Source: Lachnospiraceae bacterium
Lineage (GTDB): Bacteria > Bacillota > Clostridia > Lachnospirales > Lachnospiraceae
DNA: 42,425 nucleotides
Direction: 5' to 3'
NCBI GenBank assembly: GCA_024698865.1
Contig: JAILQS010000097.1
Span: forward strand, 1-42,425
Positions 7,867 to 16,546 of this stretch are shown here, in pieces. A program made the translations under genes and the position numbers. The notes under the pieces are model-generated. The model was not told the origin of the DNA, ran no database searches, and saw nothing but the letters and a program-made list of their open reading frames with translations. Positions within the stretch are counted from its first letter, which is position 1; each line of letters starts with the position of its first letter.

Positions 7867-8616
7867 ATGAAAAATATTCGTTTAGTAATAGAATACGATG
7901 GTGGAAGATATGATGGATGGCAAAAACAACCGTCCAGAAAAAATACTGTCAGCATTCAGGAAAAGATTGAAGAAGTACTCTCACGTATGGAAGAAGGAGA
8001 GGAAATATCGCTGATTGGGGGCGCAAGAACAGAGCCGGGGGCACATGCTATTATGCAGATTGCAAACTTTGGTACCAACAGTACAAAGAAAATGTATGAA
8101 ATCAAGCACTACCTGAACCGTTATTTGCCAAGAGATATAGCCATCCGCCAGGTGGATGAAGTGCCGGAGCGTTTTCATAGCGCATTTTCCGCCAAAAAAT
8201 TTGTTTATGAATACCGTGTGGAAACGGGAGAATACGCCTCTGTTTTTTCACGCAAATATCGATATTATTGTTTTGGCAAACCGGAGCTGGCGCGTATGGA
8301 AGAAGCAGCAAAGAAGCTTCTTGGAAAGCATGATTTCAAAGGATATTCCGACAATAAGCGTATGAAAAAATCAACCGAGCGTAATATGTTTGACATCCGT
8401 TTTGAGCAGGAAGAAGGGGGTTTTAAAATGGTATTCACCGCAGATGATTTCTGGCCGCATATGGTGCGAATTCTTGCCGGTACCCTTTTGGCAATTGGAC
8501 TTGGGGAGAAAAACGCAGACGCTATCGATCACATTTTCGAAGAAGGCAAGAGAGAACTTGCGGGGGAGGCGCTTGATGTAAAAGGGTTGTTTTTGCGAGA
8601 GATTATTTATGAATAA
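7867..8616 (+). CDS. TruA-family tRNA pseudouridine synthase-like protein with Glu at the catalytic Asp
   Basis: TruA converts U38-U40 in the tRNA anticodon arm to pseudouridine. This 249-residue protein follows the TruA fold from end to end: VIEYDGGRYDGWQ at the N-terminus, YLPRDIAIRQ and FHSAFSAKKFVYEYRV in the middle, and PHMVRILAGTL near the C-terminus. Family members carry the catalytic Asp in a GRTDxGVHA motif. Here the segment reads GARTEPGAHA, with Glu at residue 56. The AGxTAPAxGL segment near the end is also changed (AGEALDVKGL). It may therefore be an inactive or retargeted paralogue, with a normal TruA elsewhere in the genome. ATG at 7867 has tggagg 6 bases upstream; the longer ORF-track start has no site. 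Confidence 0.85.
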   Translation: MKNIRLVIEYDGGRYDGWQKQPSRKNTVSIQEKIEEVLSRMEEGEEISLIGGARTEPGAHAIMQIANFGTNSTKKMYEIKHYLNRYLPRDIAIRQVDEVPERFHSAFSAKKFVYEYRVETGEYASVFSRKYRYYCFGKPELARMEEAAKKLLGKHDFKGYSDNKRMKKSTERNMFDIRFEQEEGGFKMVFTADDFWPHMVRILAGTLLAIGLGEKNADAIDHIFEEGKRELAGEALDVKGLFLREIIYE

Positions 8617-8631
8617 ACCGCGCAATACTAA

Positions 8632-8660
8632 TTGACACAGGGATTTGTACTTGGTAAGAT
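8632..8660 (+). promoter_or_regulatory. Promoter of the YkuD gene
   Basis: TTGACA, 17 bases, TAAGAT. It ends 30 bp before the chosen start and gives the gene its own transcript separate from the truA-like gene. Confidence 0.7.
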
Positions 8661-8689
8661 AGCAGTTAGTGGAAAAGAAGGAGAAGGGT

Positions 8690-10138
8690 GTGCAAAAGAT
8701 GAAATCTAAAGTACTGGTAAACAGTAAAGTATTAGGGTTATTTTTAATATTGATGCTTGGAGTTATGTTTACGTGTGGAAGAAGCGTAAGTGCAGCAGAC
8801 AAACATCCATATTTGATTAAAGTTAATAAAGAACGTTGTACCGTTACGGTTTATGAAAAAGACAAGAAAGGCAAATATACAAAGCCGATCAAAGCGATGC
8901 TTTGTTCTCCGGGGAATGCGACACCGGTAGGTACCTTTCATACACCGGCCAAATATCGCTGGCATGTTTTGATGGGACCTTGTTATGGACAGTATTGCAC
9001 AAGAATTACCGGAGGAGTTTTGTTCCATTCGGTCTGGTATTACAGTCAGAGTCCGGCGACATTGTCGTATCAGCAGTTTAACAACCTTGGAACGCGTTGT
9101 TCGCATGGTTGTGTGAGACTTTGCACCAGAGATGCCAAATGGATATATGATAATTGCTCTTTGGGAACAACGGTAGTGGTTTATAATTCTTCCAACCCCG
9201 GACCGCTTGGAAGACCGAAGATGATAAAGGTACCTTCTTATAAGAAAATGGGGTATGATCCTACGGATGCATGGAGTAAGGGGAATCCTTATATCAAAAC
9301 AAAACCAAAGATTAAAGGAGCGTCCGACAAGAAGGTTAAGTACGGTAAGAAATTTGATGTCAGAAAAGGTGTGAAAGCAAAGAATTCTGCAGGAGAGGAT
9401 TCTACTTCACGTATAGAGATTACGATTACCTACAAAGGTAAAACCGTTAAGAAAATAAATACCAAAAAGGCAGGAACGTATAAGGTTCGGTACGAATTTA
9501 CCGATGAAATGGGACGTACCGCCTCAAAGACTATAAAAGTTAAAGTTGTAGATACTACACCACCTGTAATTAAAGGAGTGGCAGATATGACGCTTAGCGG
9601 TAAGGATGCAAGCGGCAAAGCCATTTCCCTAAACAAAGCGTTCCTTTTGAAGAACGTTTCAGCAACCTGGCATGGTAAGAAATTAAAGAAATCAGTTATC
9701 CAAACAGTATTAAAGGAGACGACTACAGCAACTATGCCAAAGGGACTTCGAAGGTTCCAGGCAACGTATAGTGTAACGACTTCCAATCATACCAAAGCAA
9801 AGAAAGTTGCTACGATATATATGGATACACAGGCACCGGTGTTGTATGGAGTTAAGAATCAGACCATTGCACAAAAGAATGTTGTGAATAATACGCTTTC
9901 CCGTGAATTTGTGTTACAGGGCATTTCCGTGAAAGATAACTACAGCAATTTGCACCAGGGAGATATTAAAGTTTCGGTGGGTGCATATATCGAAGAAACA
10001 AAGTCATTTGCCGTAACGTATACGGTTAAGGATAAAGTAGGAAATACGACGATTCAGACAGCAGTATTCACAGTATTGGAGGATACGCCAACCGTATCAC
10101 CTGCGCCAAACGGATCGCCGGATCCAACAGATAACTAG
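8690..10138 (+). CDS. Secreted L,D-transpeptidase (YkuD) with C-terminal Ig-like repeats
   Basis: This is probably a cell-wall enzyme making 3-3 peptidoglycan cross-links or attaching proteins. The N-terminus has a basic stretch and a hydrophobic core (LGLFLILMLGVMF) ending near SVSAADK, which is a signal peptide. The YkuD domain covers roughly residues 40-170. It has His in LFHSVWYYS near 113 and the CSHGCVRL motif with the catalytic Cys near 141. After it come about three beta-rich, Lys- and Thr-rich modules of bacterial Ig type (for example DTTPPVIKGVADMTL and DTQAPVLYGVKNQ). A short Pro- and Ser-rich tail closes the protein. GTG at 8690 has aaggag 6 bases upstream; ATG at 8699 is the alternative. 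Confidence 0.88.
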   Translation: MQKMKSKVLVNSKVLGLFLILMLGVMFTCGRSVSAADKHPYLIKVNKERCTVTVYEKDKKGKYTKPIKAMLCSPGNATPVGTFHTPAKYRWHVLMGPCYGQYCTRITGGVLFHSVWYYSQSPATLSYQQFNNLGTRCSHGCVRLCTRDAKWIYDNCSLGTTVVVYNSSNPGPLGRPKMIKVPSYKKMGYDPTDAWSKGNPYIKTKPKIKGASDKKVKYGKKFDVRKGVKAKNSAGEDSTSRIEITITYKGKTVKKINTKKAGTYKVRYEFTDEMGRTASKTIKVKVVDTTPPVIKGVADMTLSGKDASGKAISLNKAFLLKNVSATWHGKKLKKSVIQTVLKETTTATMPKGLRRFQATYSVTTSNHTKAKKVATIYMDTQAPVLYGVKNQTIAQKNVVNNTLSREFVLQGISVKDNYSNLHQGDIKVSVGAYIEETKSFAVTYTVKDKVGNTTIQTAVFTVLEDTPTVSPAPNGSPDPTDN

Positions 10139-10139
10139 A

Positions 10140-10157
10140 CGAAAGATCAGTCTTTCG
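10140..10157 (+). terminator. Small hairpin after the YkuD gene
   Basis: A 7-bp stem, cgaaaga/tctttcg, with a tcag loop sits right after the stop codon. Only three T follow (cctttg), so it is a weak terminator or an mRNA end stabiliser. Confidence 0.3.
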
Positions 10158-10182
10158 CCTTTGAAATATAGGAGGAATAGAG

Positions 10183-12597
10183 ATGTCAGTACCTTATAAT
10201 CACAAAGTGATTGAAAAGAAATGGCGTGAAAACTGGGAGAAGAACCCGGTAAATGTCAACGATGGAAAAAAAGAAAAATATTATTGCCTGGATATGTTCC
10301 CATATCCATCCGGTAACGGACTTCATGTAGGACATTGGAGAGGTTACGTAATCAGCGATGTTTGGAGTCGCTACAAAATGTTAAAGGGATATTATATTAT
10401 TCATCCAATGGGATGGGATGCATTTGGTCTCCCGGCAGAAAACTATGCAATCAAGATGGGAGTACATCCTGCGAAATCTACGGCTGAGAACGTTAAGAAC
10501 ATCAAACGTCAGATTAAAGAAATTGCAGCCGTATACGATTGGGATATGGAAGTTAATACAACAGACCCTGAGTTCTATAAATGGACCCAGTGGATTTTTG
10601 TGAAAATGTTTAAAGAAGGACTTGCTTATCAGAAAGAGATGCCAATCAACTGGTGTCCTTCCTGCAAAACAGGACTTGCAAATGAGGAAGTAGTAAATGG
10701 TAAGTGTGAGCGCTGTGGTGCTGATGTTACCAAGAAAAACCTGAAACAGTGGATGCTTCGTATTACCAAATATGCAGATCGTCTTCTGGATGATTTGGAT
10801 AAGCTGGATTGGCCGGAGAAGGTTAAGAAGATGCAGACAGACTGGATTGGCAAATCCTACGGTGCAGAGGTTGACTTCCCGGTAGAAGGAAGAGAAGACA
10901 AGATTACCGTATATACAACCAGACCGGATACTCTTCATGGTGCGACCTTTATGGTTCTTGCTCCTGAGCATGCGCTTGCAAAAGAACTTGCAACAGAGGA
11001 ATGCAGGGAAGCTGTTGAAAAATACATTTACGAAGCTTCTATGAAATCAAATGTAGACCGTCTTCAGGATAAAGAAAAGACCGGTGTATTTACCGGAACT
11101 TATGCAATTAACCCGTTAAACGGAGCGAAAGTGCCAATCTGGTTATCTGACTATGTATTGGCAGATTACGGTACCGGAGCGATTATGTGTGTACCTGCTC
11201 ATGACGACAGAGACTTTGAATTTGCTACCAAATTTAACATTCCGATTATCCAGGTAATCGCGAAAGACGGTCAGCAGATTGAAAATATGACAGAAGCCTA
11301 CACAGAGGCAGCCGGAACTATGATTAACTCCGGTGAATGGAATGGAATGGAGTCTTCCGTATTGAAGAAAGAAGCTCCAATGATGATTGAGAAAAAAGGT
11401 ATTGGACGCAAGACCACCAATTACAAACTCCGTGATTGGGTATTCTCAAGACAGCGTTATTGGGGAGAGCCGATTCCAATCGTGCATTGTCCGGATTGTG
11501 GTGCGGTTCCTGTACCTGAGGAAGAACTTCCGTTACTTCTTCCAAAGGTGGATTCTTATCAGCCAACCGGTACCGGAGAGTCTCCACTTGCAGCAATTGA
11601 TGAATGGGTAAATACCACTTGTCCTTGCTGTGGCAAACCGGCTAAGAGAGAAACCAACACCATGCCACAGTGGGCTGGATCTTCCTGGTATTTCTTACGC
11701 TATGTGGACAACAAAAACAAAGAAGAACTTGTATCAAAAGAGAAAGCACAGAAGTATCTTCCGGTAGATATGTATATCGGTGGTGTAGAACATGCAGTAT
11801 TGCATTTATTATATTCACGTTTCTATACCAAATTCTTAAATGATATCGGAGTTGTTGACTTTGACGAGCCGTTTATCAAATTGTTTAATCAGGGTATGAT
11901 TACCGGTAAGAACGGTATTAAGATGAGTAAATCCAAAGGAAATGTAGTTTCACCGGACGATTTGGTAAGAGATTACGGTTGTGATTCACTTAGAATGTAT
12001 GAACTGTTTGTTGGACCACCGGAACTGGATTCTGAATGGGACGACAGAGGAATTGACGGTGTATACCGTTTCCTGAACCGTTTCTGGAATCTTGTTATGG
12101 ACAGCAAGGAAGCAAATGTATCAGAAACAAAAGACATGTTGAAGCTTCGTCATAGAATGGTTCACGACATTACACAGAGATTGGAAAGCTTCAGCCTGAA
12201 TACCGTAATCAGCGGATTTATGGAATACACAAACAAATTCCAGGATATCGCTAAGAAACAGGGCGGAATCGATAAGACTACGCTGGAAACTGCGGTTGTA
12301 CTGCTTGCACCATTTGCACCTCATATGGCAAGTGAATTATGGGAAGCACTTGGACATGAAGATGGAATTTTCAATCAGACCTGGCCGGATTATGATGAAG
12401 AGGCAATGAAAGATGATGAAATCGAAATTGCAGTTCAGCTGAACGGAAAAATGAAAACTACAATTACTGTCGCTGCCGATGTATCCAAAGAAGATGCAAT
12501 TGCAGCAGGAAAAGCTGCTTTAGGCGACAAACTTACCGGAAATATTATCAAAGAAATCTATGTACCGGGACGTATTGTAAACATTGTAGCAAAATAG
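10183..12597 (+). CDS. leuS: Leucyl-tRNA synthetase
   Basis: This class I synthetase charges tRNA-Leu and edits mischarged products. At 804 residues it matches the usual bacterial length. The HIGH-type motif is GLHVGHWRGY near residues 45-54, and the KMSKS motif is KMSKSKGN near 581. A zinc-ribbon-like segment (CPSCKTG...CERCGADV) lies near 160-185, and the CP1 editing domain contains TTRPDTLHGAT and HDDRDFEFA. The start is ATG with aggagg upstream. No T-box leader fits in the 44 bases before it, so it lacks the amino-acid-responsive leader common on Firmicute synthetase genes, or relies on the upstream promoter. Confidence 0.97.
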   Translation: MSVPYNHKVIEKKWRENWEKNPVNVNDGKKEKYYCLDMFPYPSGNGLHVGHWRGYVISDVWSRYKMLKGYYIIHPMGWDAFGLPAENYAIKMGVHPAKSTAENVKNIKRQIKEIAAVYDWDMEVNTTDPEFYKWTQWIFVKMFKEGLAYQKEMPINWCPSCKTGLANEEVVNGKCERCGADVTKKNLKQWMLRITKYADRLLDDLDKLDWPEKVKKMQTDWIGKSYGAEVDFPVEGREDKITVYTTRPDTLHGATFMVLAPEHALAKELATEECREAVEKYIYEASMKSNVDRLQDKEKTGVFTGTYAINPLNGAKVPIWLSDYVLADYGTGAIMCVPAHDDRDFEFATKFNIPIIQVIAKDGQQIENMTEAYTEAAGTMINSGEWNGMESSVLKKEAPMMIEKKGIGRKTTNYKLRDWVFSRQRYWGEPIPIVHCPDCGAVPVPEEELPLLLPKVDSYQPTGTGESPLAAIDEWVNTTCPCCGKPAKRETNTMPQWAGSSWYFLRYVDNKNKEELVSKEKAQKYLPVDMYIGGVEHAVLHLLYSRFYTKFLNDIGVVDFDEPFIKLFNQGMITGKNGIKMSKSKGNVVSPDDLVRDYGCDSLRMYELFVGPPELDSEWDDRGIDGVYRFLNRFWNLVMDSKEANVSETKDMLKLRHRMVHDITQRLESFSLNTVISGFMEYTNKFQDIAKKQGGIDKTTLETAVVLLAPFAPHMASELWEALGHEDGIFNQTWPDYDEEAMKDDEIEIAVQLNGKMKTTITVAADVSKEDAIAAGKAALGDKLTGNIIKEIYVPGRIVNIVAK

Positions 12598-12610
12598 AAA
12601 AGGAATGAAT

Positions 12611-13993
12611 GTGCAAATGAATGAAAAGAATCCTCTTGGAACAGCTAAAGTAGGAGACCTTTTAAGAAAATTTGCCATACCGAGTATTATAGCTATGCTG
12701 GTAAGTTCTCTCTACAACATCGTCGACCAGATTTTTATCGGTCACGGTGTTGGTGAGTTAGGAAATGCGGCGACCAATATCGCATTTCCTTTATCCATTG
12801 CCTGCATAGCTATTGCATTGCTTTTTGGTATTGGCGGAGCAGCGGCATTTAATATTGCAATGGGACAAGGTGAGAAGAATCCTGAGGAAAAGGAAAAAGC
12901 AGCATTTTTTATGGGCAATTCCATTTTTATGCTTGTTACTCTCGGGGTGTTGCTTGCGACTGTTTCCATTCTGTTTCTGGAGCCGTTGTTACAGTTTTTT
13001 GGAGCGCCGAAGGACGTACTTCCTTATGCAAAGGAATATACGAGAATCACAGCATTTGGATTCCCGTTGTTAATTATAATCTCGGGTGGAGGACATCTCA
13101 TTCGTGCAGATGGAAGACCGACGGTGTCTATGATTTGTAACTTTACCGGTGCAGTTATTAATGTGTTTTTAGATGCTCTGTTTGTATTGGTTTTCAAATG
13201 GGGAATGACCGGAGCTGCAACGGCAACCGTAATTGGACAGGTAATTTCTACTACGCTTGTGATTTATTATTTGTCGCATTGTAAAACAATTAAGCTTCGC
13301 GGCAAGCATTTAAAACCGAAGGGAGAATATATCAGGCGTGTTATGTCGCTTGGAATGGCACCTTGCAGCAATCAGATTGCGATGATGGTGGTTCAGATTG
13401 TAATGAACAAAACGCTCAAATACTATGGTGGAGCATCTGTGTACGGTGAGGCAATTCCGATTGCCTGCTCCGGAATCATCGCGAAGGTAAATATGATATT
13501 TATGTCTCTTATCATTGGTATCTCTCAGGGACTTCAGCCAATCGTAAGCTTCAACTACGGAGCCGGTAAGTACGAGCGTGTGAAAAAGGCGTATACAACT
13601 GCGATAAAGGCCGGGTTTGTGATTGCGATTATTGCATTTTTGATGTTCCAGTTGATACCGAGACAGATTATTTCCATGTTTGGTAATGGAAGTCCGATGT
13701 ATTATCAGTTTGCGGTTCGTTATTTCAGAGTGTTTTTGTTCTTTACATTCTGGAACTGTCTGCAGCCGATTTCATCAAATTTCTTTACCGCTATCGGAAA
13801 ACCGATTTACGGTGTATTTCTTTCCCTGACCAGACAGATTATTTTCCTGCTTCCATTGTTACTGTTATTGCCTTTGTTTGTCGGCATTGACGGAGTTATG
13901 TATTCCGGAATGGTTGCGGATGGAATGGCTGGAGTCTGCGCTATTGTCATGATCTTAAGAGAGTTTGGAAACGAGAACTATCGTAAAAAATAG
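12611..13993 (+). CDS. MATE family multidrug/cation antiporter
   Basis: This membrane exporter of about 460 residues has some twelve hydrophobic segments. The N-terminal pattern FAIPSIIAMLVSSLYNIVDQIFIG is characteristic of the MATE family, whose members expel drugs or metabolites using a Na+ or H+ gradient. The matching start of the second half is SLGMAPCSNQIAMMVVQIV. GTG at 12611 lies 7 bases after aaaagga; ATG at 12605 or 12617 is possible. It begins only 13 bp after leuS and probably shares its transcript. The substrate cannot be read from the sequence. Confidence 0.9.
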   Translation: MQMNEKNPLGTAKVGDLLRKFAIPSIIAMLVSSLYNIVDQIFIGHGVGELGNAATNIAFPLSIACIAIALLFGIGGAAAFNIAMGQGEKNPEEKEKAAFFMGNSIFMLVTLGVLLATVSILFLEPLLQFFGAPKDVLPYAKEYTRITAFGFPLLIIISGGGHLIRADGRPTVSMICNFTGAVINVFLDALFVLVFKWGMTGAATATVIGQVISTTLVIYYLSHCKTIKLRGKHLKPKGEYIRRVMSLGMAPCSNQIAMMVVQIVMNKTLKYYGGASVYGEAIPIACSGIIAKVNMIFMSLIIGISQGLQPIVSFNYGAGKYERVKKAYTTAIKAGFVIAIIAFLMFQLIPRQIISMFGNGSPMYYQFAVRYFRVFLFFTFWNCLQPISSNFFTAIGKPIYGVFLSLTRQIIFLLPLLLLLPLFVGIDGVMYSGMVADGMAGVCAIVMILREFGNENYRKK

Positions 13994-13996
13994 GTG

Positions 13997-14025
13997 TTGA
14001 CAACGAAAATAAAATTGTGTACCAT
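13997..14025 (+). promoter_or_regulatory. Promoter of the TPP-riboswitch transcript
   Basis: TTGACA, 17 bases, TACCAT. The predicted start point falls just before the riboswitch. The -35 box lies 3 bp after the MATE stop codon. Confidence 0.7.
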
Positions 14026-14028
14026 ATC

Positions 14029-14120
14029 TCAATGAGTAGGGGAGCCATGTTGGCTGAGATTTAAGCATAAGCTTATGACCCTTGACCTGATCTGGGTAAT
14101 GCCAGCGTAGGAAAACTTTG
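14029..14120 (+). promoter_or_regulatory. TPP riboswitch (THI element)
   Basis: The aptamer core is clear: aggggagcc, ggctgaga, acccttgacctgatctgg, then taatgccagcgtagg. These are the conserved TPP-binding segments in the right order. Short complementary ends (caa near 14030 and ttg near 14118) close the P1 stem. A strong terminator lies 52 bp downstream, so control is probably by transcription termination when thiamine pyrophosphate is bound. The genes after it encode a thiamine-type transporter, consistent with this ligand. Confidence 0.95.
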
Positions 14121-14171
14121 AAGCATATAGGGAAACTACAGGTTCTCTGTATATTGTTTAGTAAAAGTATG

Positions 14172-14200
14172 AGTCCGTGCTGGAAAGCGCGGACTTTTTT
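14172..14200 (+). terminator. Riboswitch expression-platform terminator
   Basis: A 10-bp stem (agtccgtgct/agcgcggact) with a ggaa loop is followed by six T. Its position after the TPP aptamer and before the transporter genes makes it the likely regulated terminator. Confidence 0.85.
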
Positions 14201-14367
14201 AATTGTATGGGACTGTTTTTGAAAACTATCCCGTACGGTTAAATACGATCCGCAAAGAACACTTCGCGACGGTGTGAAATTGTCGCTGATGTAATCTTTG
14301 GCGGAATGTGCTAAAACTTCCAGGCGTGAAATCAGGATACTTAATACTAAAAAAAGGAGGAAGAAAA
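14201..14367 (+). other. Untranslated leader between riboswitch terminator and first transporter gene
   Basis: No gene is seen here. A partly matched hairpin (gggactgtttt/aaaactatccc, two mismatches) and a short gcgac/gtcgc hairpin near 14268 are the only structures noted. The ORF-track start at 14308 extends the next gene into this leader without a ribosome binding site. The minus-strand ORF across it has no family features. Confidence 0.5.
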
Positions 14368-14664
14368 ATGAATGCAAGTGTAGCAATTCAAACTTTGCCG
14401 GAGGCAACCAATGACGAGGAGTTAATCCGTATTGTAGATGAGGTAATTGCGTATATTAAAAGTACGGGACTTAACTGTTACGTAGGACCTTTTGAAACTG
14501 CAATTGAAGGTGATTATGATGAACTTATGGATATCGTAAAAGAGTGTCAGCATATTGCCATCAAGGCGGGAGCTCCATCGGTAGCGGCTTATATCAAGGT
14601 TACGTACAAGCCGGAAGGAGATGTACTTACGATTGAGAAAAAAGTTTCAAAACATCACAAATAA
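14368..14664 (+). CDS. Thiamine-binding protein of the YkoF/MTH1187 type
   Basis: This 98-residue soluble alpha/beta protein resembles the small thiamine-binding family (MTH1187, YqgV, YkoF domain). The visible family pattern is an N-terminal strand NASVAIQTLPEA, then YIKSTGLNCYVGPFETAIEGDYDELMDIV. In this family the pocket binds thiamine or its pyrimidine precursor HMP. ATG at 14368 is preceded by aaggagg. Being the first gene after a TPP riboswitch and next to an ABC transporter, it probably helps capture or hand over the imported vitamin. Its 3' end overlaps the permease gene. Confidence 0.85.
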   Translation: MNASVAIQTLPEATNDEELIRIVDEVIAYIKSTGLNCYVGPFETAIEGDYDELMDIVKECQHIAIKAGAPSVAAYIKVTYKPEGDVLTIEKKVSKHHK

Positions 14665-15397
14665 ACTGCCGGCCATCATAGCGGTGCTGGTGCTACTGCT
14701 GATATGGCAGATTTGCAGTTTTTATGAGCTGGTACCATCCTTTATGTTGCCGGCTCCAACCAAAGTGGTTATGGCATTTGTAGATGATAGAGCCCTGCTT
14801 TGGGAAAACTCCATGATAACGCTTAAAGAGGCGGTGATTGGTTTGTGTGCGGGAATTAGTGTCGGAGTACTGGCAGCAATGCTTATGGACCGGTTTAAAC
14901 TGATTCGGAAAGCATTTTATCCCATCGTCGTAATCACTCAGACAGTGCCGACTGTTGCGATTGCGCCGCTCCTGGTATTGTGGTTCGGATATGAGATGAC
15001 ACCAAAGATTATTTTGATTATATTGGCAACATTTTTTCCAATCACGGTAGGAGTGCTCGATGGCTTTCAGTCCGTCGACAGAGATTCTGTCAGATTACTC
15101 AAATCAATGGGTGCCACAAAGAGGCAGATTTTCTGGCATATTAAACTGCCGGAAGCTGCGAATCCATTCTTTTCGGGACTTCGCATTTCTGTAGCATATT
15201 CGATTGTTGCAGCAGTCGTTTCGGAATGGCTCGGTGGATTTGGCGGTTTGGGAGTGTATATGACCAGAGTAAGAAAGGCGTATTCATTTGATAAGATGTT
15301 CGCTGTTATTTTTCTGATATCGGCAATCAGTCTGATGCTGATTTGGGCAACGGACAAGCTACAGAAAATCGTTATGCCATACCAATACAAGAAGTAA
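14621..15397 (+). CDS. thiX: ABC transporter permease, thiamine/HMP type
   Basis: This integral membrane subunit of about 258 residues belongs to the nitrate/sulfonate/taurine/thiamine permease class. About six hydrophobic segments can be seen, and the EAA loop that contacts the ATPase is LLKSMGATKRQIFWHIKLPEAANPFFSGLRI near 160. The start is uncertain: ATG at 14621 directly abuts ggaaggag, while an in-frame TTG at 14633 lies 12 bases after it. Either way the gene overlaps the thiamine-binding gene by 32-44 bp, which suggests translational coupling. The specificity is inferred from the riboswitch and neighbours. Confidence 0.88.
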   Translation: MYLRLRKKFQNITNKLPAIIAVLVLLLIWQICSFYELVPSFMLPAPTKVVMAFVDDRALLWENSMITLKEAVIGLCAGISVGVLAAMLMDRFKLIRKAFYPIVVITQTVPTVAIAPLLVLWFGYEMTPKIILIILATFFPITVGVLDGFQSVDRDSVRLLKSMGATKRQIFWHIKLPEAANPFFSGLRISVAYSIVAAVVSEWLGGFGGLGVYMTRVRKAYSFDKMFAVIFLISAISLMLIWATDKLQKIVMPYQYKK

Positions 15398-15443
15398 AAA
15401 AGAATAAATCAAGAAAAGAAATACGAAAATAGAGGGATTATAA

Positions 15444-16511
15444 ATGTTAAATTTGAAATTAAGAAAAATTGTTACTGGAATTTTAATTGGAACTATGGTG
15501 TTTGCATTGGCAGGATGCGGTAATAGTGCTAAAGATTCCAAAAATGAGACAACAAAAGATGACACTGCAACAGAAGAAACAGCAAAGGCAGACGAAGAAT
15601 TAGAGAAGATTTCTTTCGTACTCGACTGGACACCGAATACAAATCATACAGGTCTGTATGTTGCACAGAAGATGGGATATTTTAAAGAAGCCGGTCTTTC
15701 CGTTGAAATCGTACAGCCACCGGAAGATGGCGCAGAAATGCTTGTTGCTTCCGGAGATGCGCAGTTTGGTGTGTCTTTCCAGGATTCGATGGTGCCAAGT
15801 CTGATCGGTGATGATAAGTTACCGATTACAGCGGTAGCAGCTGTTCTTCAGCACAACACTTCCGGTATCATTTCACGTAAGGGTGAAGGCATGGACAAGC
15901 CAAAGGGATTAGAAGGTAAGAAATATGCTACATGGGATCTTCCAATTGAAAAAGCGACCATTCAGAGCGTAATGGAAGCTGAAGGTGGTGACTTCTCAAA
16001 AGTGGAACTGATTCCAAGTACAGTTACGGACGAAGTAAGCGCATTAAAATCTAAAAACGTTGATGCAATCTGGGTATTCTATGGATGGGCAGGAATCGCA
16101 ACAAAGGTTGCCGGTCTGGAAACAGATTATTTTGCATTTAAAGATATTGATCCGGTATTTGACTATTACACACCTGTAATTATCGGAAATAATGATTACC
16201 TCGCAAATAATGCCGATAAAGCAAAAGCATTCTTAAGTGCAGTAGCAAAAGGTTATGAATATGCCATTGAGAATCCGGAAGAAGCAGCAGATATTTTATT
16301 AGAGTATGCTCCGGAACTGGATAAGGAACTTGTGGTAGAAAGTCAGAAATATATGGCAGAACAGTACAAAGCAGAAGTAGAGCAGTGGGGATATATCGAT
16401 CCGACTCGTTGGAATGGTTTTTATAACTGGTTAAATGAAAACAAACTCGTAGACGAAGAAATTCCGGAAAATACCGGATTTTCGAATGATTATCTCGAAG
16501 CAGCCAAATAG
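15444..16511 (+). CDS. thiY: Thiamine/HMP ABC transporter substrate-binding lipoprotein
   Basis: This extracellular lipoprotein of 355 residues has a lipobox, LAGC, with the lipidated Cys at residue 25, followed by an acidic, Thr-rich linker. The mature part opens with KISFVLDWTPNTNHTGLYVAQ. That is the NMT1/THI5-like start seen in ThiY proteins that bind the thiamine pyrimidine HMP or its formylamino precursor. A later segment (PLIGDDKLPITAVAAVLQHNTSG in outline) also follows this family. It should deliver ligand to the neighbouring permease. ATG is preceded by gaggg. Confidence 0.9.
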   Translation: MLNLKLRKIVTGILIGTMVFALAGCGNSAKDSKNETTKDDTATEETAKADEELEKISFVLDWTPNTNHTGLYVAQKMGYFKEAGLSVEIVQPPEDGAEMLVASGDAQFGVSFQDSMVPSLIGDDKLPITAVAAVLQHNTSGIISRKGEGMDKPKGLEGKKYATWDLPIEKATIQSVMEAEGGDFSKVELIPSTVTDEVSALKSKNVDAIWVFYGWAGIATKVAGLETDYFAFKDIDPVFDYYTPVIIGNNDYLANNADKAKAFLSAVAKGYEYAIENPEEAADILLEYAPELDKELVVESQKYMAEQYKAEVEQWGYIDPTRWNGFYNWLNENKLVDEEIPENTGFSNDYLEAAK

Positions 16512-16546
16512 CATAAGATTATAGGTACTTAGTACGGAGGAATAAA

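Noticed and set aside
10139-10182. T-box leader before leuS
   Set aside because: Only 44 bases are available and no T-box sequence or terminator is seen.
13955-14407. Minus-strand ORF of 150 residues across the TPP leader
   Set aside because: It runs antisense through a riboswitch and terminator and shows no family features or ribosome binding site.
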